Positions 43,719-51,731 are shown, counted from the stretch's first letter. The stretch is DNA of 56,887 nucleotides from Pseudonocardiales bacterium (GCA_023252195.1 JAHEXI010000022.1:1-56887); one strand, 5' to 3'. Program-made: numbers and translations. Notes: generated by a model not told the origin, from the sequence alone.

Positions 43719-44067
43719 TGGAGGTGGGCTGACCAGCCAAACAAGCTCCACGTGACCGCGGTACGTGAGCAAGTGATAGCAGTTGGTGAGGACTTTCCTT
43801 TCTCGTGTCAAGAGCGCCGCCTCCGGCGGCGTGGACCCGCCTGCGACGTGACTCTGTTGGTCGGGTGACTGGGACCACGACACTGCGCGCGGCCCTGGCG
43901 GGCCGTGCTCGGTCGCGGTCCCGGTCACCCGGCTAACAGCGGTTTGGGGATGCGTCGCCGCAGTGTCGCGAGAAGCACCAGTCACGCACGTGCGGTACTT
44001 CGCATACACAGCCAACGCCGGTCGCCATCGAGGGTCTTCGTCCCGTCACCAGTCCTCGGGACTGTCC
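43719..44067. other. gene-free stretch between two hairpin regions
   Basis: No credible coding frame on either strand. A short GC hairpin, CGCCGCC-TCC-GGCGGCG, lies near 43820-43837. It lies between the integrated element and the stress-gene region, so an element end (attR) may be hidden here, but I find no copy of the tRNA-Pro 3' end. Confidence 0.4.
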
Positions 44068-44146
44068 TACGCCGTCCCGACGGCGTCAAGGGCGCCATGG
44101 CGCCGCTCCGCGATTGCTCCGCGATGGCGCAAGCGCCATCCTTGAC
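44068..44146. repeat. compound GC hairpin
   Basis: A small hairpin CGCCGTC-CC-GACGGCG is followed by GTCAAGG (44085-44091) that pairs with CCTTGAC (44140-44146) around an inner ATGGCGC/GCGCCAT stem and the perfect palindrome GGCGCCATGGCGCC. No gene covers it. It resembles the kind of extragenic palindrome seen at 43586-43718 but is not the same sequence. Confidence 0.5.
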
Positions 44147-44269
44147 TCCGGCGAGCCGGCGCAGAGTCGGGCCGGGTATGAGGGAACGGGGCAGAACAGG
44201 TCGAGCCCACAGACACGCCGTGCGCCTGGTACATGATCCAGCAGAGGCAGCAACGCCGCGAAGCGACGG

Positions 44270-44746
44270 TCATGGTGCGGTGGTCGGTTCTTTCGGGTTG
44301 TGGTGCAGTGCCGCGCGCAGCTGCACCGTGGTGCCGTCAGCGGTGGAGTGAAGGTCAACTTCGGTGGTGAGACAGCGCATCAAGGCCAGACCACGACCAC
44401 GGTAGCCGGGTTCGCTGGGGATACGCCAGCAGCCGTGGTCGGTGATGGTGATCAGCAATTGATCGTGATCGAGGCGGGCCAGCAGGTACATCACCGGATG
44501 GGGGTGACCGGGGTGGTAGGCGTGATCAACGACGTTGGCCAGCGCTTCATAGACGGCCAGGGTGAGGTCGTCAACCAGATCGGTAGGAGCACCGAGTCTC
44601 CGCAGCCACTGCTGGAAACGCACCCGCAGCTCACGCGCATTGTCAGGGTTGGCCTCGGCGGCCAACTCCAGCGGCTCCCTGATCGTCATGGTGGTTCGCC
44701 CGACCTCCGCCGAGGACAGGACCGAGGCCGCACAGGTGGCAAGCAT
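44270..44746 (-). CDS. RsbW-like anti-sigma ATPase (histidine-kinase-type fold)
   Basis: 158 residues from ATG 44746, with GGAGGAGG upstream. N-box DLTLAVYEALANVVDHAYHP, G1 box ITITDHGCWRIPSEPGYR, G2 box GRGLALMRCLTTEVDLHSTA and a final TTVQLRA strand define the HATPase_c_2 fold of SpoIIAB/RsbW. Such proteins bind a sigma factor or phosphorylate a STAS partner. A GTGT-N15-GGGTAT promoter-like pair lies 48 bp upstream. Three STAS genes and a MEDS-ATPase lie nearby, so a partner-switching role is likely; the cognate sigma factor gene is not in the window. Confidence 0.85.
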   Translation of the reverse strand: MLATCAASVLSSAEVGRTTMTIREPLELAAEANPDNARELRVRFQQWLRRLGAPTDLVDDLTLAVYEALANVVDHAYHPGHPHPVMYLLARLDHDQLLITITDHGCWRIPSEPGYRGRGLALMRCLTTEVDLHSTADGTTVQLRAALHHNPKEPTTAP

Positions 44747-44793
44747 GACCGCCCCTCCTCCATCGTCTGTCGTTGACGCGCATCCGTTAGGGC

Positions 44794-44818
44794 ATACCCG
44801 GTCGGACCCATCTCACAC
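44794..44818 (-). promoter_or_regulatory. SigB/SigF-type promoter-like boxes upstream of the RsbW-like gene
   Basis: On the minus strand, GTGT (44815-44818), 15 bases, then GGGTAT (44794-44799). It is one mismatch from GTTT-N15-17-GGGTAT. The downstream box is 47 bp from the ATG. Confidence 0.5.
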
Positions 44819-45027
44819 CTGATCTGGTTGATCACCATCGGTGGGGACTTGAGCCGCTAACCTTCTGAGTAGCGGTTATGTAGCTGGCGGCTTTCCACAG
44901 CACATGCTGGATTAAGAGCGCTGCTGGCACTTACGTCAGTGGTGCCTGCCGCGCTTGCCGCGTAGATGGGAGGCGCGCCAGGGCGCGTCGGTGACTCCTA
45001 GTCGTGGGCATTCTGGGACAGTGGATT

Positions 45028-45468
45028 ATGGCTAACCGGCCGCACCGTAGTTGTCCGCCGCTGCGGGCGGTGGTGACGCGGGTGAGCGCGTTGATCGGTG
45101 CCAGCTCGTTGGCGGAGAAGTCGTTGACGGTGACAGCCCTGTCCTCCAGCGCGGAGGGGGTGCTGGTTCTGCGGGTGGTCGGTGAAGTCGACCTGGCCAC
45201 CGTCGAGCAGCTACGGGGCCACCTGCACCAGCATCTGGCCGGCGCCCACCGGGGAGTGGTTCTGGACTGCACCGCGGTGTCCTTCTTGGCTGCCTGTGGG
45301 ATCGGTCTGCTCGTCGAGATCGCCGACCAAGCCCGCGCTGACGGCAGGCCGCTGCGGTTGGTGGCGCACAGCCGACTGGTGCTACGCGCCCTGGAGGTAA
45401 CCGGGACAAACGAGCTGGTGCCCTGCCCTGCCACGGTGGTCGAGGCGGTAGCGCAGTGCTCGACCTAA
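45028..45468 (+). CDS. STAS-domain anti-sigma factor antagonist with altered phospho-site
   Basis: 146 residues from ATG 45028; GTG 45004 is an alternative and neither has a strong ribosome site. The STAS fold is VLVLRVVGEVDLATVEQLRG, HLHQHLAGAHRGVVLDCTAV, SFLAACGIGLLVEIADQARA. In most members the helix start is F(M/L)(D/S)SSGL, whose Ser is phosphorylated by the RsbW partner. Here it is FLAACGIG, with Ala-Cys in place of the Ser pair. It therefore should not be phosphorylated in the usual way and may be locked on, or use Cys for redox control. Confidence 0.8.
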   Translation: MANRPHRSCPPLRAVVTRVSALIGASSLAEKSLTVTALSSSAEGVLVLRVVGEVDLATVEQLRGHLHQHLAGAHRGVVLDCTAVSFLAACGIGLLVEIADQARADGRPLRLVAHSRLVLRALEVTGTNELVPCPATVVEAVAQCST

Positions 45469-45571
45469 CCACAGCGGGGCCGTCTGCCGCTGAACCCTTT
45501 CCTTGCGCACCGCATCGATGTCAGGCTGGGTAGCGCGGTCCCGGTGATGGCTGAACCCAAGGAGCCGTTCG

Positions 45572-46036
45572 ATGTTGTCGCTGCCGCCCGAGCTGGCTGA
45601 TCCCGTCGCGCACCTCCGAACGAAACTGCTAGAGATCAACGGCTCCGAGCAGACCTGCATGACCAACGCCGTGGCCAGCGCATCACAAACCAAAAGTCTC
45701 CCGGAAGTCCAGGCGATCATGGCCAGGTGTCGGCAAAGCGCAGCTGCCGCCACCACCACAGCGATCGACACCTTCCGCAACGAGTGTTCCGAACTCGCCA
45801 CGCGAGCCACCTCGATGGCAAAGGCGGCATTGCTTGCTGCTCCCGCGACAAGCGTCTCGGATTTCTGGGTTACGTCGGAGAGCGTCGCAGCGGCCTTAGC
45901 GGCTGAGGCAGCCGCCCAGCTCCCGGCCCAGGGACCCGACAAGACCATCCGAGCGATCAAGAGTATCTACAGCGATCGGGCATGGTCGATCAACCGCTAC
46001 TTTGACCAACTCACCACCGAGCAACTCACCACCTGA
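45572..46036 (+). CDS. hypothetical helical protein
   Basis: 154 residues from ATG 45572, with AAGGAG seven bases upstream. Mainly alpha-helical and Ala-rich: LPEVQAIMARCRQSAAAATT, TAIDTFRNECSELATRATSM, SVAAALAAEAAAQLPAQGPD, TIRAIKSIYSDRAWSINRYF. Three conserved-looking cysteines (TCM, ARC, NEC). No membrane segment. Family not recognised. It follows the STAS gene by about 100 bp on the same strand. Confidence 0.65.
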   Translation: MLSLPPELADPVAHLRTKLLEINGSEQTCMTNAVASASQTKSLPEVQAIMARCRQSAAAATTTAIDTFRNECSELATRATSMAKAALLAAPATSVSDFWVTSESVAAALAAEAAAQLPAQGPDKTIRAIKSIYSDRAWSINRYFDQLTTEQLTT

Positions 46037-46318
46037 CCAGCCACGAGGAGCAGGTCGATAGACGCGCCGACGTGCAGTGCAAGGATCCCGCGCGCCGTCC
46101 ACGTGCTGTTAATACCGGTCAGCCAGGTGCCGTGAACCCGCTGTTGGCGCGAGTGGTGTGTCAGACTGGTGGGTACTGAGGACGTTTTCGCGTCGTGGGA
46201 CCTTGCTGCGCGCCGTTATTGTCGGACGAGCTATCACGCCGGGCGGCGTGCGGAAGTCGCGGGACGTGAGACGGGTGCGCCCGGAGTCCCGGATGCACCC
46301 GTCTCGGGAAGGGCACGT
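46037..46318. other. gene-free stretch
   Basis: 282 bp between convergent genes. No coding frame or clear hairpin is seen. Confidence 0.3.
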
Positions 46319-46489
46319 CTACTCGAAGGTGTCCTTGATTTTTTCGCCGGTCTGCTTGAGGTTGCCCTTGGCTTGATCCGTTTTGCCCTCACCCTCAAGC
46401 CCGGGGTCGTCGGTCGCCTGACCGGTGGCCTCTTTGCCCTTGCCCTTGAGCTCCTCGGCCTTGTTACTGGCCTTATCCGCTAGACCCAT
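46319..46489 (-). CDS. CsbD-family stress protein (copy 1)
   Basis: 56 residues from ATG 46489: GLADKASNKAEELKGKGKEA, TGQATDDPGLEGEGKTDQAK, GNLKQTGEKIKDTFE. This is the CsbD pattern (DKxxNKxEELKGKxKExxGxxT). Small, hydrophilic, probably disordered; expressed under SigB-type control in other bacteria. Molecular role unknown. It shares 70% or more of its residues with the copy at 47959-48129. Confidence 0.9.
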   Translation of the reverse strand: MGLADKASNKAEELKGKGKEATGQATDDPGLEGEGKTDQAKGNLKQTGEKIKDTFE

Positions 46490-46735
46490 TGTGTTGTTCT
46501 CCTTCCGGCACCCCCGGGGTGGTGGGTGCGCGCGGGGATCGACCCTAGCCCGACCCGGCTGGAGCGCCCGTTTTGTTCGACGGCCCTTCCGACCATCAAA
46601 GCCTTGACCTGCGTCCTCCCAGCCGCGTTACCTCAGCTACCGCAGCCCGGCCTAAACAAAACGTGCCTCGCCGGGCGGTCAGATCTCCGGGATGGCCGGC
46701 TATAAGGCGGCCCGCGGCTGGGGCGGGTGGGCAGG
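46490..46735. other. gene-free stretch upstream of csbD copy 1
   Basis: Holds the csbD promoter region. I do not find a good GTTT/GGGTA pair here. No gene or RNA recognised. Confidence 0.3.
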
Positions 46736-46877
46736 GTGTGGCATTCCCGTCAACCTCGCCCAGGGCTACCACACGACGACCCGGGGACAGAGCTAACCGA
46801 GGCCCTCACCGGCCCCATCGAGAACTGTCCCCGGATCGCTGCGCGGTCGGGCTCGCCAGATCGACGGGATGCCACAC
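46736..46877. repeat. nested inverted-repeat element, copy A
   Basis: Outer arms: GTGTGGCATTCCCGTCAACC at 46736-46755 with ATCGACGGGATGCCACAC at 46860-46877. Inner arms: CCACACGACGACCCGGGGAC at 46769-46788 with GTCCCCGGATCGCTGCGCGG at 46827-46846; about 18 of 22 bases pair over the full inner arms. The copy is followed by GCGTGCAAGATC at 46887-46898. The same layout recurs at 52610-52753 and partly at 53686-53730. Confidence 0.7.
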
Positions 46878-47074
46878 GAGCCCCAGCGTGCAAGATCCGT
46901 GATCACGGTTCGTGCCCCTCGAAGTGCCGCCGCCCACCTAAAGCAACCCAACCGAAACCTCACGGGACAGGGAGGGACGGGACGGGAGCGGGAGTGGACG
47001 TCGGGTCCGGCTGATCTGAGCTCGTTCCCTGAGCCGAACTGCCGTCCGGACCTGCCGGCTGCGCCATAACAAGA
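46878..47074. other. gene-free stretch after repeat copy A
   Basis: No credible coding frame. The segment begins with the conserved flank GCGTGCAAGATC shared with the other copies of the element. Confidence 0.3.
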
Positions 47075-47179
47075 CTAGCGGCCATTACCCCCAAGCCTGC
47101 CACGCCCGATGTATGTCGTTAGCACAAGAAGGAACAAGGTCGCCGCCTTGATCAGCTTACGCATCGTGCTGTGATCCAT
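47075..47179 (-). CDS. 34-residue putative membrane peptide
   Basis: ATG 47179 with AAGGAG six bases upstream, stop TAG at 47075-47077. It encodes MDHSTMRKLIKAATLFLLVL then TTYIGRGRLGGNGR: a charged start, one hydrophobic helix and a basic tail. This is the layout of single-pass small proteins, though type I toxin peptides look similar. Family unknown. The strong ribosome site is the main support. Confidence 0.5.
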   Translation of the reverse strand: MDHSTMRKLIKAATLFLLVLTTYIGRGRLGGNGR

Positions 47180-47332
47180 GGTTACTCCTTGCTCGTCATG
47201 TGACCTCTTGGTCCCGTGCTTTGCGCGGATCGGGACACGCACTGCGGCCGATTGCTCCGGTGGTCCCGTGTGATCACCGCGTATGGGGTGGAATCCGTAC
47301 CACTACGATTGTGGCGCGGCCAGGGACCGGCG
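47180..47332. other. short gene-free stretch
   Basis: Promoter side of the small peptide and 3' end of the STAS gene. Nothing else is recognised. Confidence 0.3.
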
Positions 47333-47704
47333 CTACGGGGCACGGTTGTCAGTGAACGTGAAATGTTCCCGCAGTCCGGTGGTTTCCAGTGCCCAGTTGG
47401 CGGTCTGGGAGTGACACACCAACCGCAGGTCGCGGTCCTCTCGGGTAGCGAATTCGTTCGCCTCTAACAAGGCGCGCAACCCGGCAGATGACAGGAATCG
47501 CACGCCATCAAGGTTCACCACCACCACCTGGGCAGCGACCAGCTGCGCGGTCAGAAAGGTGGCAAGTTCAGGCGCGCTCAGCGCGTCGATCTCGCCCACC
47601 ACGGTGACCACCCGAGCATCGTGACCGTGCTCGGCCACCTGCAGATCCAGGATGTCGGATGACAACGGTCCTGCCCTGCTCAATGTGCCCGGTAATAGCG
47701 CCAT
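47333..47704 (-). CDS. STAS-domain anti-sigma factor antagonist
   Basis: 123 residues from ATG 47704, with GGGAG about nine bases upstream. STAS core: ARVVTVVGEIDALSAPELAT, FLTAQLVAAQVVVVNLDGVR, FLSSAGLRALLEANEFATRE. The phosphorylatable Ser in FLSSAGL is intact, unlike the STAS protein at 45028. A very good GTTT-N15-GGGTAA promoter lies upstream at 47807-47831. It probably releases a sigma factor from an RsbW-like ATPase when dephosphorylated. Confidence 0.9.
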   Translation of the reverse strand: MALLPGTLSRAGPLSSDILDLQVAEHGHDARVVTVVGEIDALSAPELATFLTAQLVAAQVVVVNLDGVRFLSSAGLRALLEANEFATREDRDLRLVCHSQTANWALETTGLREHFTFTDNRAP

Positions 47705-47806
47705 CTCCAGCTCCCTTCTACAACTCGGTGGCACCCGTAGGACGCCAGATCTACCTCGGACGGTCCGGCATCCGCTCCGGAAGCCAAGACCGTGGGTCGC
47801 ACTCAG

Positions 47807-47831
47807 TTACCCGGCTCAGCTAGGAGTAAAC
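47807..47831 (-). promoter_or_regulatory. SigB/SigF-type promoter upstream of the STAS gene
   Basis: On the minus strand, GTTT (47828-47831), 15 bases, then GGGTAA (47807-47812). This matches the GTTT-N15-17-GGGTAT class closely. The downstream box lies about 100 bp from the ATG, so a 5' leader of about 95 bases is expected. Confidence 0.7.
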
Positions 47832-47958
47832 CTCCGGCTCTCCAACGACCGCAACGGAGACGAGCAGGGCGAGCCCCTCGCGGGCCCGGAGGTTCCTCAG
47901 GCGAGAACGTCCAGCACACGCGCGTTCCCGGGGTAGCGCCCAGGGTCGTGGTAGGGGT

Positions 47959-48129
47959 CTACTTGAAGGCGTCTTTGATTTTTTCGCCGGTCTGCTTGAG
48001 CTTGGCCTTGGCCTGATCCGCCTTGCCCTCAGCTTTGAGTTGGTTGTCACCGGTCGCGCGACCTGTGGCCTCTTTGCTCTTGCCCTTGAGCTCTTCGACC
48101 TTGTTCTTGGCCTTGTCCGCAAGACTCAT
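47959..48129 (-). CDS. CsbD-family stress protein (copy 2)
   Basis: 56 residues from ATG 48129, with GGGAG eight bases upstream. SLADKAKNKVEELKGKSKEA, TGRATGDNQLKAEGKADQAK, AKLKQTGEKIKDAFK. Same length and layout as copy 1. Its DNA end (the region encoding KQTGEKIKD) is also nearly identical to copy 1, suggesting duplication or gene conversion. Role unknown; stress-induced in relatives. Confidence 0.92.
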   Translation of the reverse strand: MSLADKAKNKVEELKGKSKEATGRATGDNQLKAEGKADQAKAKLKQTGEKIKDAFK

Positions 48130-48461
48130 GTCGTTCTCCCTGTCCTGAATCCGCCAGGCGGTGGTGTCCTCTCGGTCCAAGATAGTCGGGCCGAGACGGT
48201 GGTGCCCGTCGTCGTTGCGCCGAGTTCGACGGTGAGGGAGGTCAGGAGCGGTCGAGACAGTCCACGTCGCCATGCAGGCCTCGCCCAGCATTGTCCGGGG
48301 CACCCTCACGGACCATCTCATCGATCAGCTGCGAGATCCGTTTCCAGCGTTGCACGAAGTCCTTGCGCGCATTGACCAAATTTGTACCAGCCTGACGCTG
48401 CCCACCCGACGCACCCCGGCGCCCCGGGGGAGATGGGGTGGTGGCACTACTGTGACCCGTC
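48130..48461. other. intergenic region between csbD and the PAP2 gene
   Basis: About 330 bp with no certain gene. One minus-strand stretch near 48242-48370 (NARKDFVQRWKRISQLIDEM, VREGAPDNAGRGLHGDVDCL) looks protein-like but has no start or ribosome site, so I do not call it. Confidence 0.35.
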
Positions 48462-49088
48462 ATGCGTGAATCGCTAGGCAGCGCGGTAGCGCACATCAAT
48501 CGGTGGGAAGCCGATGCGGTGGCGCGGAGCACGGTGCTGCCCCCTGATGCACCTGCGTCCGCGGTGACAGTGTTGACCGAAGCCGCGCGCGGTGGCTTGT
48601 TGTGGGTCGGCATCGCTGCCGCGCTGACCGCTCGCCCAGACCGCGCTCGGTGTGCTGCCAGGGACGGTGTCGTGGCGGTAGCGGTGGCCAGCGCCAGCTC
48701 GCATCTGATCGGGCGCTGGTTACCGAGACGGCGTCCGGCAGCTGATCACCTACCCGCGTATCAGGCTTTGGTGCATCGGCCGACGTCGTCGGCGTTTCCC
48801 TCGGCTCATGCGGCCACGGCGGCGGCGTTCACCACCGCCATAGCGGGCGAAAGCCCCCTCACCGGGTTGGTGGTGGCACCAGTAGCGGTCGCAGTGGCCT
48901 ATTCCCGACTGCGTACCAGGGCACACTGGCCCAGCGACGTGGTCGCTGGCACGCTGTGGGGAATCGCTGTGGGGGTGGCCACCCGACGCCTGCTACGACT
49001 ACTGGCTGACGCCGACAGCATCCACATTGCCCGGTTTGTCGCGGGATTAGTACTGCAACGACACGTCGGCGTATCGGTGCAGTACTAA
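48462..49088 (+). CDS. PAP2-family membrane phosphatase
   Basis: 208 residues from ATG 48462. The three catalytic motifs are present: C1 RWLPRRRPAADHLPA, C2 SSAFPSAHAATAAA (PSxH) and C3 VAVAYSRLRTRAHWPSDVVA (SRxxxxxHxxxD). Hydrophobic helices surround them: GVVAVAVASASSHLIGRW, LTGLVVAPVAVAVAYS, VVAGTLWGIAVGVATRRLLR. It would dephosphorylate lipid phosphates such as phosphatidate or undecaprenyl diphosphate at the outer membrane face. The specific lipid is unknown. Confidence 0.88.
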   Translation: MRESLGSAVAHINRWEADAVARSTVLPPDAPASAVTVLTEAARGGLLWVGIAAALTARPDRARCAARDGVVAVAVASASSHLIGRWLPRRRPAADHLPAYQALVHRPTSSAFPSAHAATAAAFTTAIAGESPLTGLVVAPVAVAVAYSRLRTRAHWPSDVVAGTLWGIAVGVATRRLLRLLADADSIHIARFVAGLVLQRHVGVSVQY

Positions 49089-49190
49089 GGCCGGAGTGGC
49101 GAGGTGTCGCTGGGGAGGACTCGGACGAGGATCGCCGGTCTTGACCAGCGGGTCTCGCCAGGGCGGGAATCGGGTGTGTGTCCGCCGGGT

Positions 49191-49346
49191 CTAGATGCGG
49201 CTGCGGCCGACCCCGGCGAGCTGCAGCGCGAGGCACAGCAGCCCGGCCGTGATGAAGACGAGCCCATCCAGCGAGCCGAACCCGAGGCTGGCCAGTTCGA
49301 ACACCAGCGCGATGAGAAACAAGACGGCGGCGACGATGGCGAGCAT
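49191..49346 (-). CDS. 51-residue membrane protein
   Basis: ATG 49346 with AAGGAG eight bases upstream. It encodes LAIVAAVLFLIALVFELASL, then GFGSLDGLVFITAGLLCLAL, QLAGVGRSRI: two transmembrane helices with a short loop. A typical small actinobacterial membrane protein of unknown function. Same strand as the DUF4235/DUF3618 genes upstream; the gap of 107 bp allows co-transcription. Confidence 0.75.
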   Translation of the reverse strand: MLAIVAAVLFLIALVFELASLGFGSLDGLVFITAGLLCLALQLAGVGRSRI

Positions 49347-49453
49347 GGTGGTCTCCTTAGTCGATCCGGCGGCGTTGCACGACAGGCCACTCCGTGCGGC
49401 TACGGCTGATTCGGCCACACGTCAAGCAGTTCCTGCTGGCCAAACGGCACAGA

Positions 49454-49723
49454 TCACTTACCGGGCCATATCCCGGTGACCTTGCGGAACCCGGCCGCTC
49501 CACCTCGGTCGAGCGTGGCTTTGACCACTCCGAAGACCGCACCCTGTACCCCCGCGGCGGCGAGGACCTCCCGCCAGCCGCGGTGCTGATCGGTGGCCTC
49601 CGGCGCGTCGTCCTGACCGGTGACCAGCGTCCAGACACGGGTAAAAATGGCACCCGCAGCGATCCCTCCAGCGACACTGATCAACAGACCCAGCGGCTTG
49701 TACAGCGTCTTCAGCACGGCCAT
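49454..49723 (-). CDS. DUF4235 membrane protein
   Basis: 89 residues from ATG 49723 (TGATG coupling to the upstream stop; GGAAGAGG upstream). First helix LGLLISVAGGIAAGAIFTRV, then WTLVTGQDDAPEATDQHRGW, REVLAAAGVQGAVFGVVKAT, LDRGGAAGFRKVTGIWPG. This PLGLxxSxxGGxxAGxxFxxxW...GWxExLxAAxLQGAxFGxVKAxxDR pattern is DUF4235. Function unknown. It is regularly found with DUF3618 and holin-X genes. Confidence 0.9.
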   Translation of the reverse strand: MAVLKTLYKPLGLLISVAGGIAAGAIFTRVWTLVTGQDDAPEATDQHRGWREVLAAAGVQGAVFGVVKATLDRGGAAGFRKVTGIWPGK

Positions 49724-50139
49724 CACCTCTTCCTACCGAGCAGGCGTCGCAGCACCAAACGCAGCACCAGCAGCACCCCCACCGCGACCGCCACCACGGG
49801 CAGCGGCCGTTGCCGAACCGGGGCCATCAGCGGCTCGATGCGCGCTGCCACCGGCGGCGGGAGCTTGTCCAGTGCCTGGTCAATCAGATGCTCGGCGTGC
49901 TGCGCCACCTCGACTGCCTTGGCTTGGAGTGCTCCGGTGCCCTCAAGGACCCGCTCGGTGACCTCTTCGGCCTTGGCTTGCGCCTGCTGTTTGACTTCTT
50001 CTGTCTTGACTTGCACGGTTTCCTTAACACGAGCTGGCACGTCGACCTTGTGGGCTAACGCTTCGACGGTCTCGCCGAGCTGCTCGCGGGTTCGTTCGAT
50101 GTCCTGGCGTATCTCTTCCTCGCGTGCCGAGGTGGTCAT
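49723..50139 (-). CDS. DUF3618 protein
   Basis: 138 residues from ATG 50139. N-terminal SAREEEIRQDIERTREQLGE, TVEALAHKVDVPARVKETVQ is the DUF3618 signature (IxxDIExTRxxLGxTVExLxxKxDV). A long Glu/Lys/Ala coiled coil follows, then PLPVVAVAVGVLLVLRLVLR as a C-terminal membrane helix. Probably a membrane-tethered coiled-coil stress protein. One-base overlap with DUF4235 downstream. Confidence 0.92.
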   Translation of the reverse strand: MTTSAREEEIRQDIERTREQLGETVEALAHKVDVPARVKETVQVKTEEVKQQAQAKAEEVTERVLEGTGALQAKAVEVAQHAEHLIDQALDKLPPPVAARIEPLMAPVRQRPLPVVAVAVGVLLVLRLVLRRLLGRKR

Positions 50140-50169
50140 CGGTGCATCCCTTCCCTAATGGTGTTGATG

Positions 50170-50548
50170 TCAGTTTTGACGCTCGCCGTCGCCGCCTCGG
50201 GCACCAGCGGGACCCACACGTTGGACCTGCTTCTTCCCGACCAGGGCGAACACACCCCCCACCCCCAACACGGCCACCCCAATGATCAACGCCGCCAACC
50301 CAGCCACGAACTGGGTAGCCAACCCCAGAATCAGAGCAGCGACCAGCGCCGCAGCGGCCGTAGAAGGCCAGCACACCATCCCCACCGACCAGGCCAACAC
50401 CAACACCGAGACGCTTACCCTTGTGCTGAAGTTCGGTGGCGGCCAGGCGCATCTCATCACGCACCAGCCGGGTGATTTGTTCGGTCGCGTCACTAACCAG
50501 CTCCCCGACCGGACGGTCCTGAGGGCCCCGCACCAAATCCACCAGCAT
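50170..50548 (-). pseudogene. holin-X (DUF1469)-type membrane protein with a frameshift
   Basis: ATG 50548 gives DRPVGELVSDATEQITRLVR, DEMRLAATELQHKGKRLGVG, VGLVGGDGVLAFYG. The frame should then enter the membrane helices, but continues as Arg/Gly-rich noise. A second frame from about 50375 gives AAAALVAALILGLATQFVAG, LAALIIGVAVLGVGGVFALV, GKKQV. Together they form a normal actinobacterial holin-X protein of about 125 residues. One base lost or gained near GGCCGCTGCGG joins them. It would be the first gene of the holin/DUF3618/DUF4235 operon. Confidence 0.78.
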
Positions 50549-50609
50549 CCTCAGACATGATCAGTCCTTCCAGTCGCTCATGCCTCCCTACACCCCGCAC
50601 CTGTGCTAA

Positions 50610-51620
50610 TCAACCGAGCGTGACAGGCGGAGTATCTTTTTCTTTCAGGGCGCGTGTGTCACGGGGCGGCAGGAACGGTTCCTGTTCTGCTGGTTGGCCG
50701 GCTTCGATGCGTTGACCTCTGGCCAACTCGGCGTCGAGTTCCGCGCCCAGCAGGATTGCGATATTGGAGATCCACAACCACACCAGGAAACCGATAACCC
50801 CACCCAACGAACCGTAAATCTTGTTGTACGAACCGAAATTGGCCACGTAGAACGCGAACCCGGCCGAGGCCAAAGCCCAGACCACCACGGCGAGCACCCC
50901 ACCCGGGGTCAGCCAACGGAACCCGGGCTGTTTCACGTTGGGAGACGCCCAGTACAGCAAGGCGAACGCCAGGCTCACCAACACGACGAGCACGGGCCAC
51001 TTCGCGATGCTCCACACCAGCACCCCGGTAGAGCCGATCCCCAGCAGGTGCCCCGCTCGATCAGCGACCGCCCCGCTTGCGACTACCCCCACCGCGGACA
51101 CGGCCAGCAGCACCACCAACCCGAGGGTCAGACCCAGCCGTAGCGGCACCGTCTTCCACACCGGGCGTCCTTCGGGCACCTCATAGATGGCGTTCGAAGC
51201 TCGCATGAACGCCCCGATGTACCCCGAGGCCGACCACAGCGCACCGGCAAGACCGATGATGGCCAACGGACCGGCCAGGCTCTGGGAATGTTGCAGTTCC
51301 CTGATCCCGGTGACCAGGACGTCCCGGCCCTGACCGGGGACCATAGTGTTGATGTTGTCAATCAGTGTCTGGGTCGCCGAGGGACCCAACAGACCCAACA
51401 CCGCCATGAGCACGATCACCGCGGGAAAGATCGATAAGACACTGTAGTAGGTCAGCGCTGCGGCCCAATCGAAAAGACTACCCTCACTGAACTCGCGCAC
51501 CGTGCGCTTGAGCACCGCCCACCATGAACGCTTGGAAAGCTCAGTAGGGCCCTCCGGTCCACCACCCGCGGCACATCCAGAAGCCACGTCGTCACGCTCG
51601 GGTGCGCCCTGTCCCACCAT
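50610..51620 (-). CDS. YihY/BrkB-family inner-membrane protein
   Basis: 336 residues from ATG 51620, with GGGAGGGGGG upstream; the frame is open for 37 more codons without conserved sequence. Key regions are WAVLKRTVREFSEGSLFDWA, AALTYYSVLSIFPAVIVLMA, IIGLAGALWSASGYIGAFMR, ASNAIYEVPEGRPVWKTVPL, and GGVIGFLVWLWISNIAILLG, AELDAELARG. About six membrane helices. The family was once called RNase BN but is not an RNase; function is unknown. It is common in stress-gene regions. Confidence 0.92.
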   Translation of the reverse strand: MVGQGAPERDDVASGCAAGGGPEGPTELSKRSWWAVLKRTVREFSEGSLFDWAAALTYYSVLSIFPAVIVLMAVLGLLGPSATQTLIDNINTMVPGQGRDVLVTGIRELQHSQSLAGPLAIIGLAGALWSASGYIGAFMRASNAIYEVPEGRPVWKTVPLRLGLTLGLVVLLAVSAVGVVASGAVADRAGHLLGIGSTGVLVWSIAKWPVLVVLVSLAFALLYWASPNVKQPGFRWLTPGGVLAVVVWALASAGFAFYVANFGSYNKIYGSLGGVIGFLVWLWISNIAILLGAELDAELARGQRIEAGQPAEQEPFLPPRDTRALKEKDTPPVTLG

Positions 51621-51662
51621 GTCCACCCCCCTCCCTGCCAGCGCCGGCCGATCGTCTCCGAA

Positions 51663-51686
51663 GTACCCGGCAGGACCGGACAACAC
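51663..51686 (-). promoter_or_regulatory. weak SigB/SigF-like boxes upstream of the YihY gene
   Basis: On the minus strand, GTGT (51683-51686), 14 bases, then GGGTAC (51663-51668). Two mismatches and one base short of the GTTT-N15-17-GGGTAT form. Position 42 bp upstream of the ATG is right. Confidence 0.3.
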
Positions 51687-51731
51687 ACCCAACCAGACAC
51701 ACCAGCCTAGATAGACCACGACACGCGACAA

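Noticed and set aside
48242-48370. Protein-like minus-strand peptide (NARKDFVQRWKRISQLIDEM and onward)
   Set aside because: No start codon or ribosome site can be assigned and it is too short to judge; noted only in the intergenic entry.
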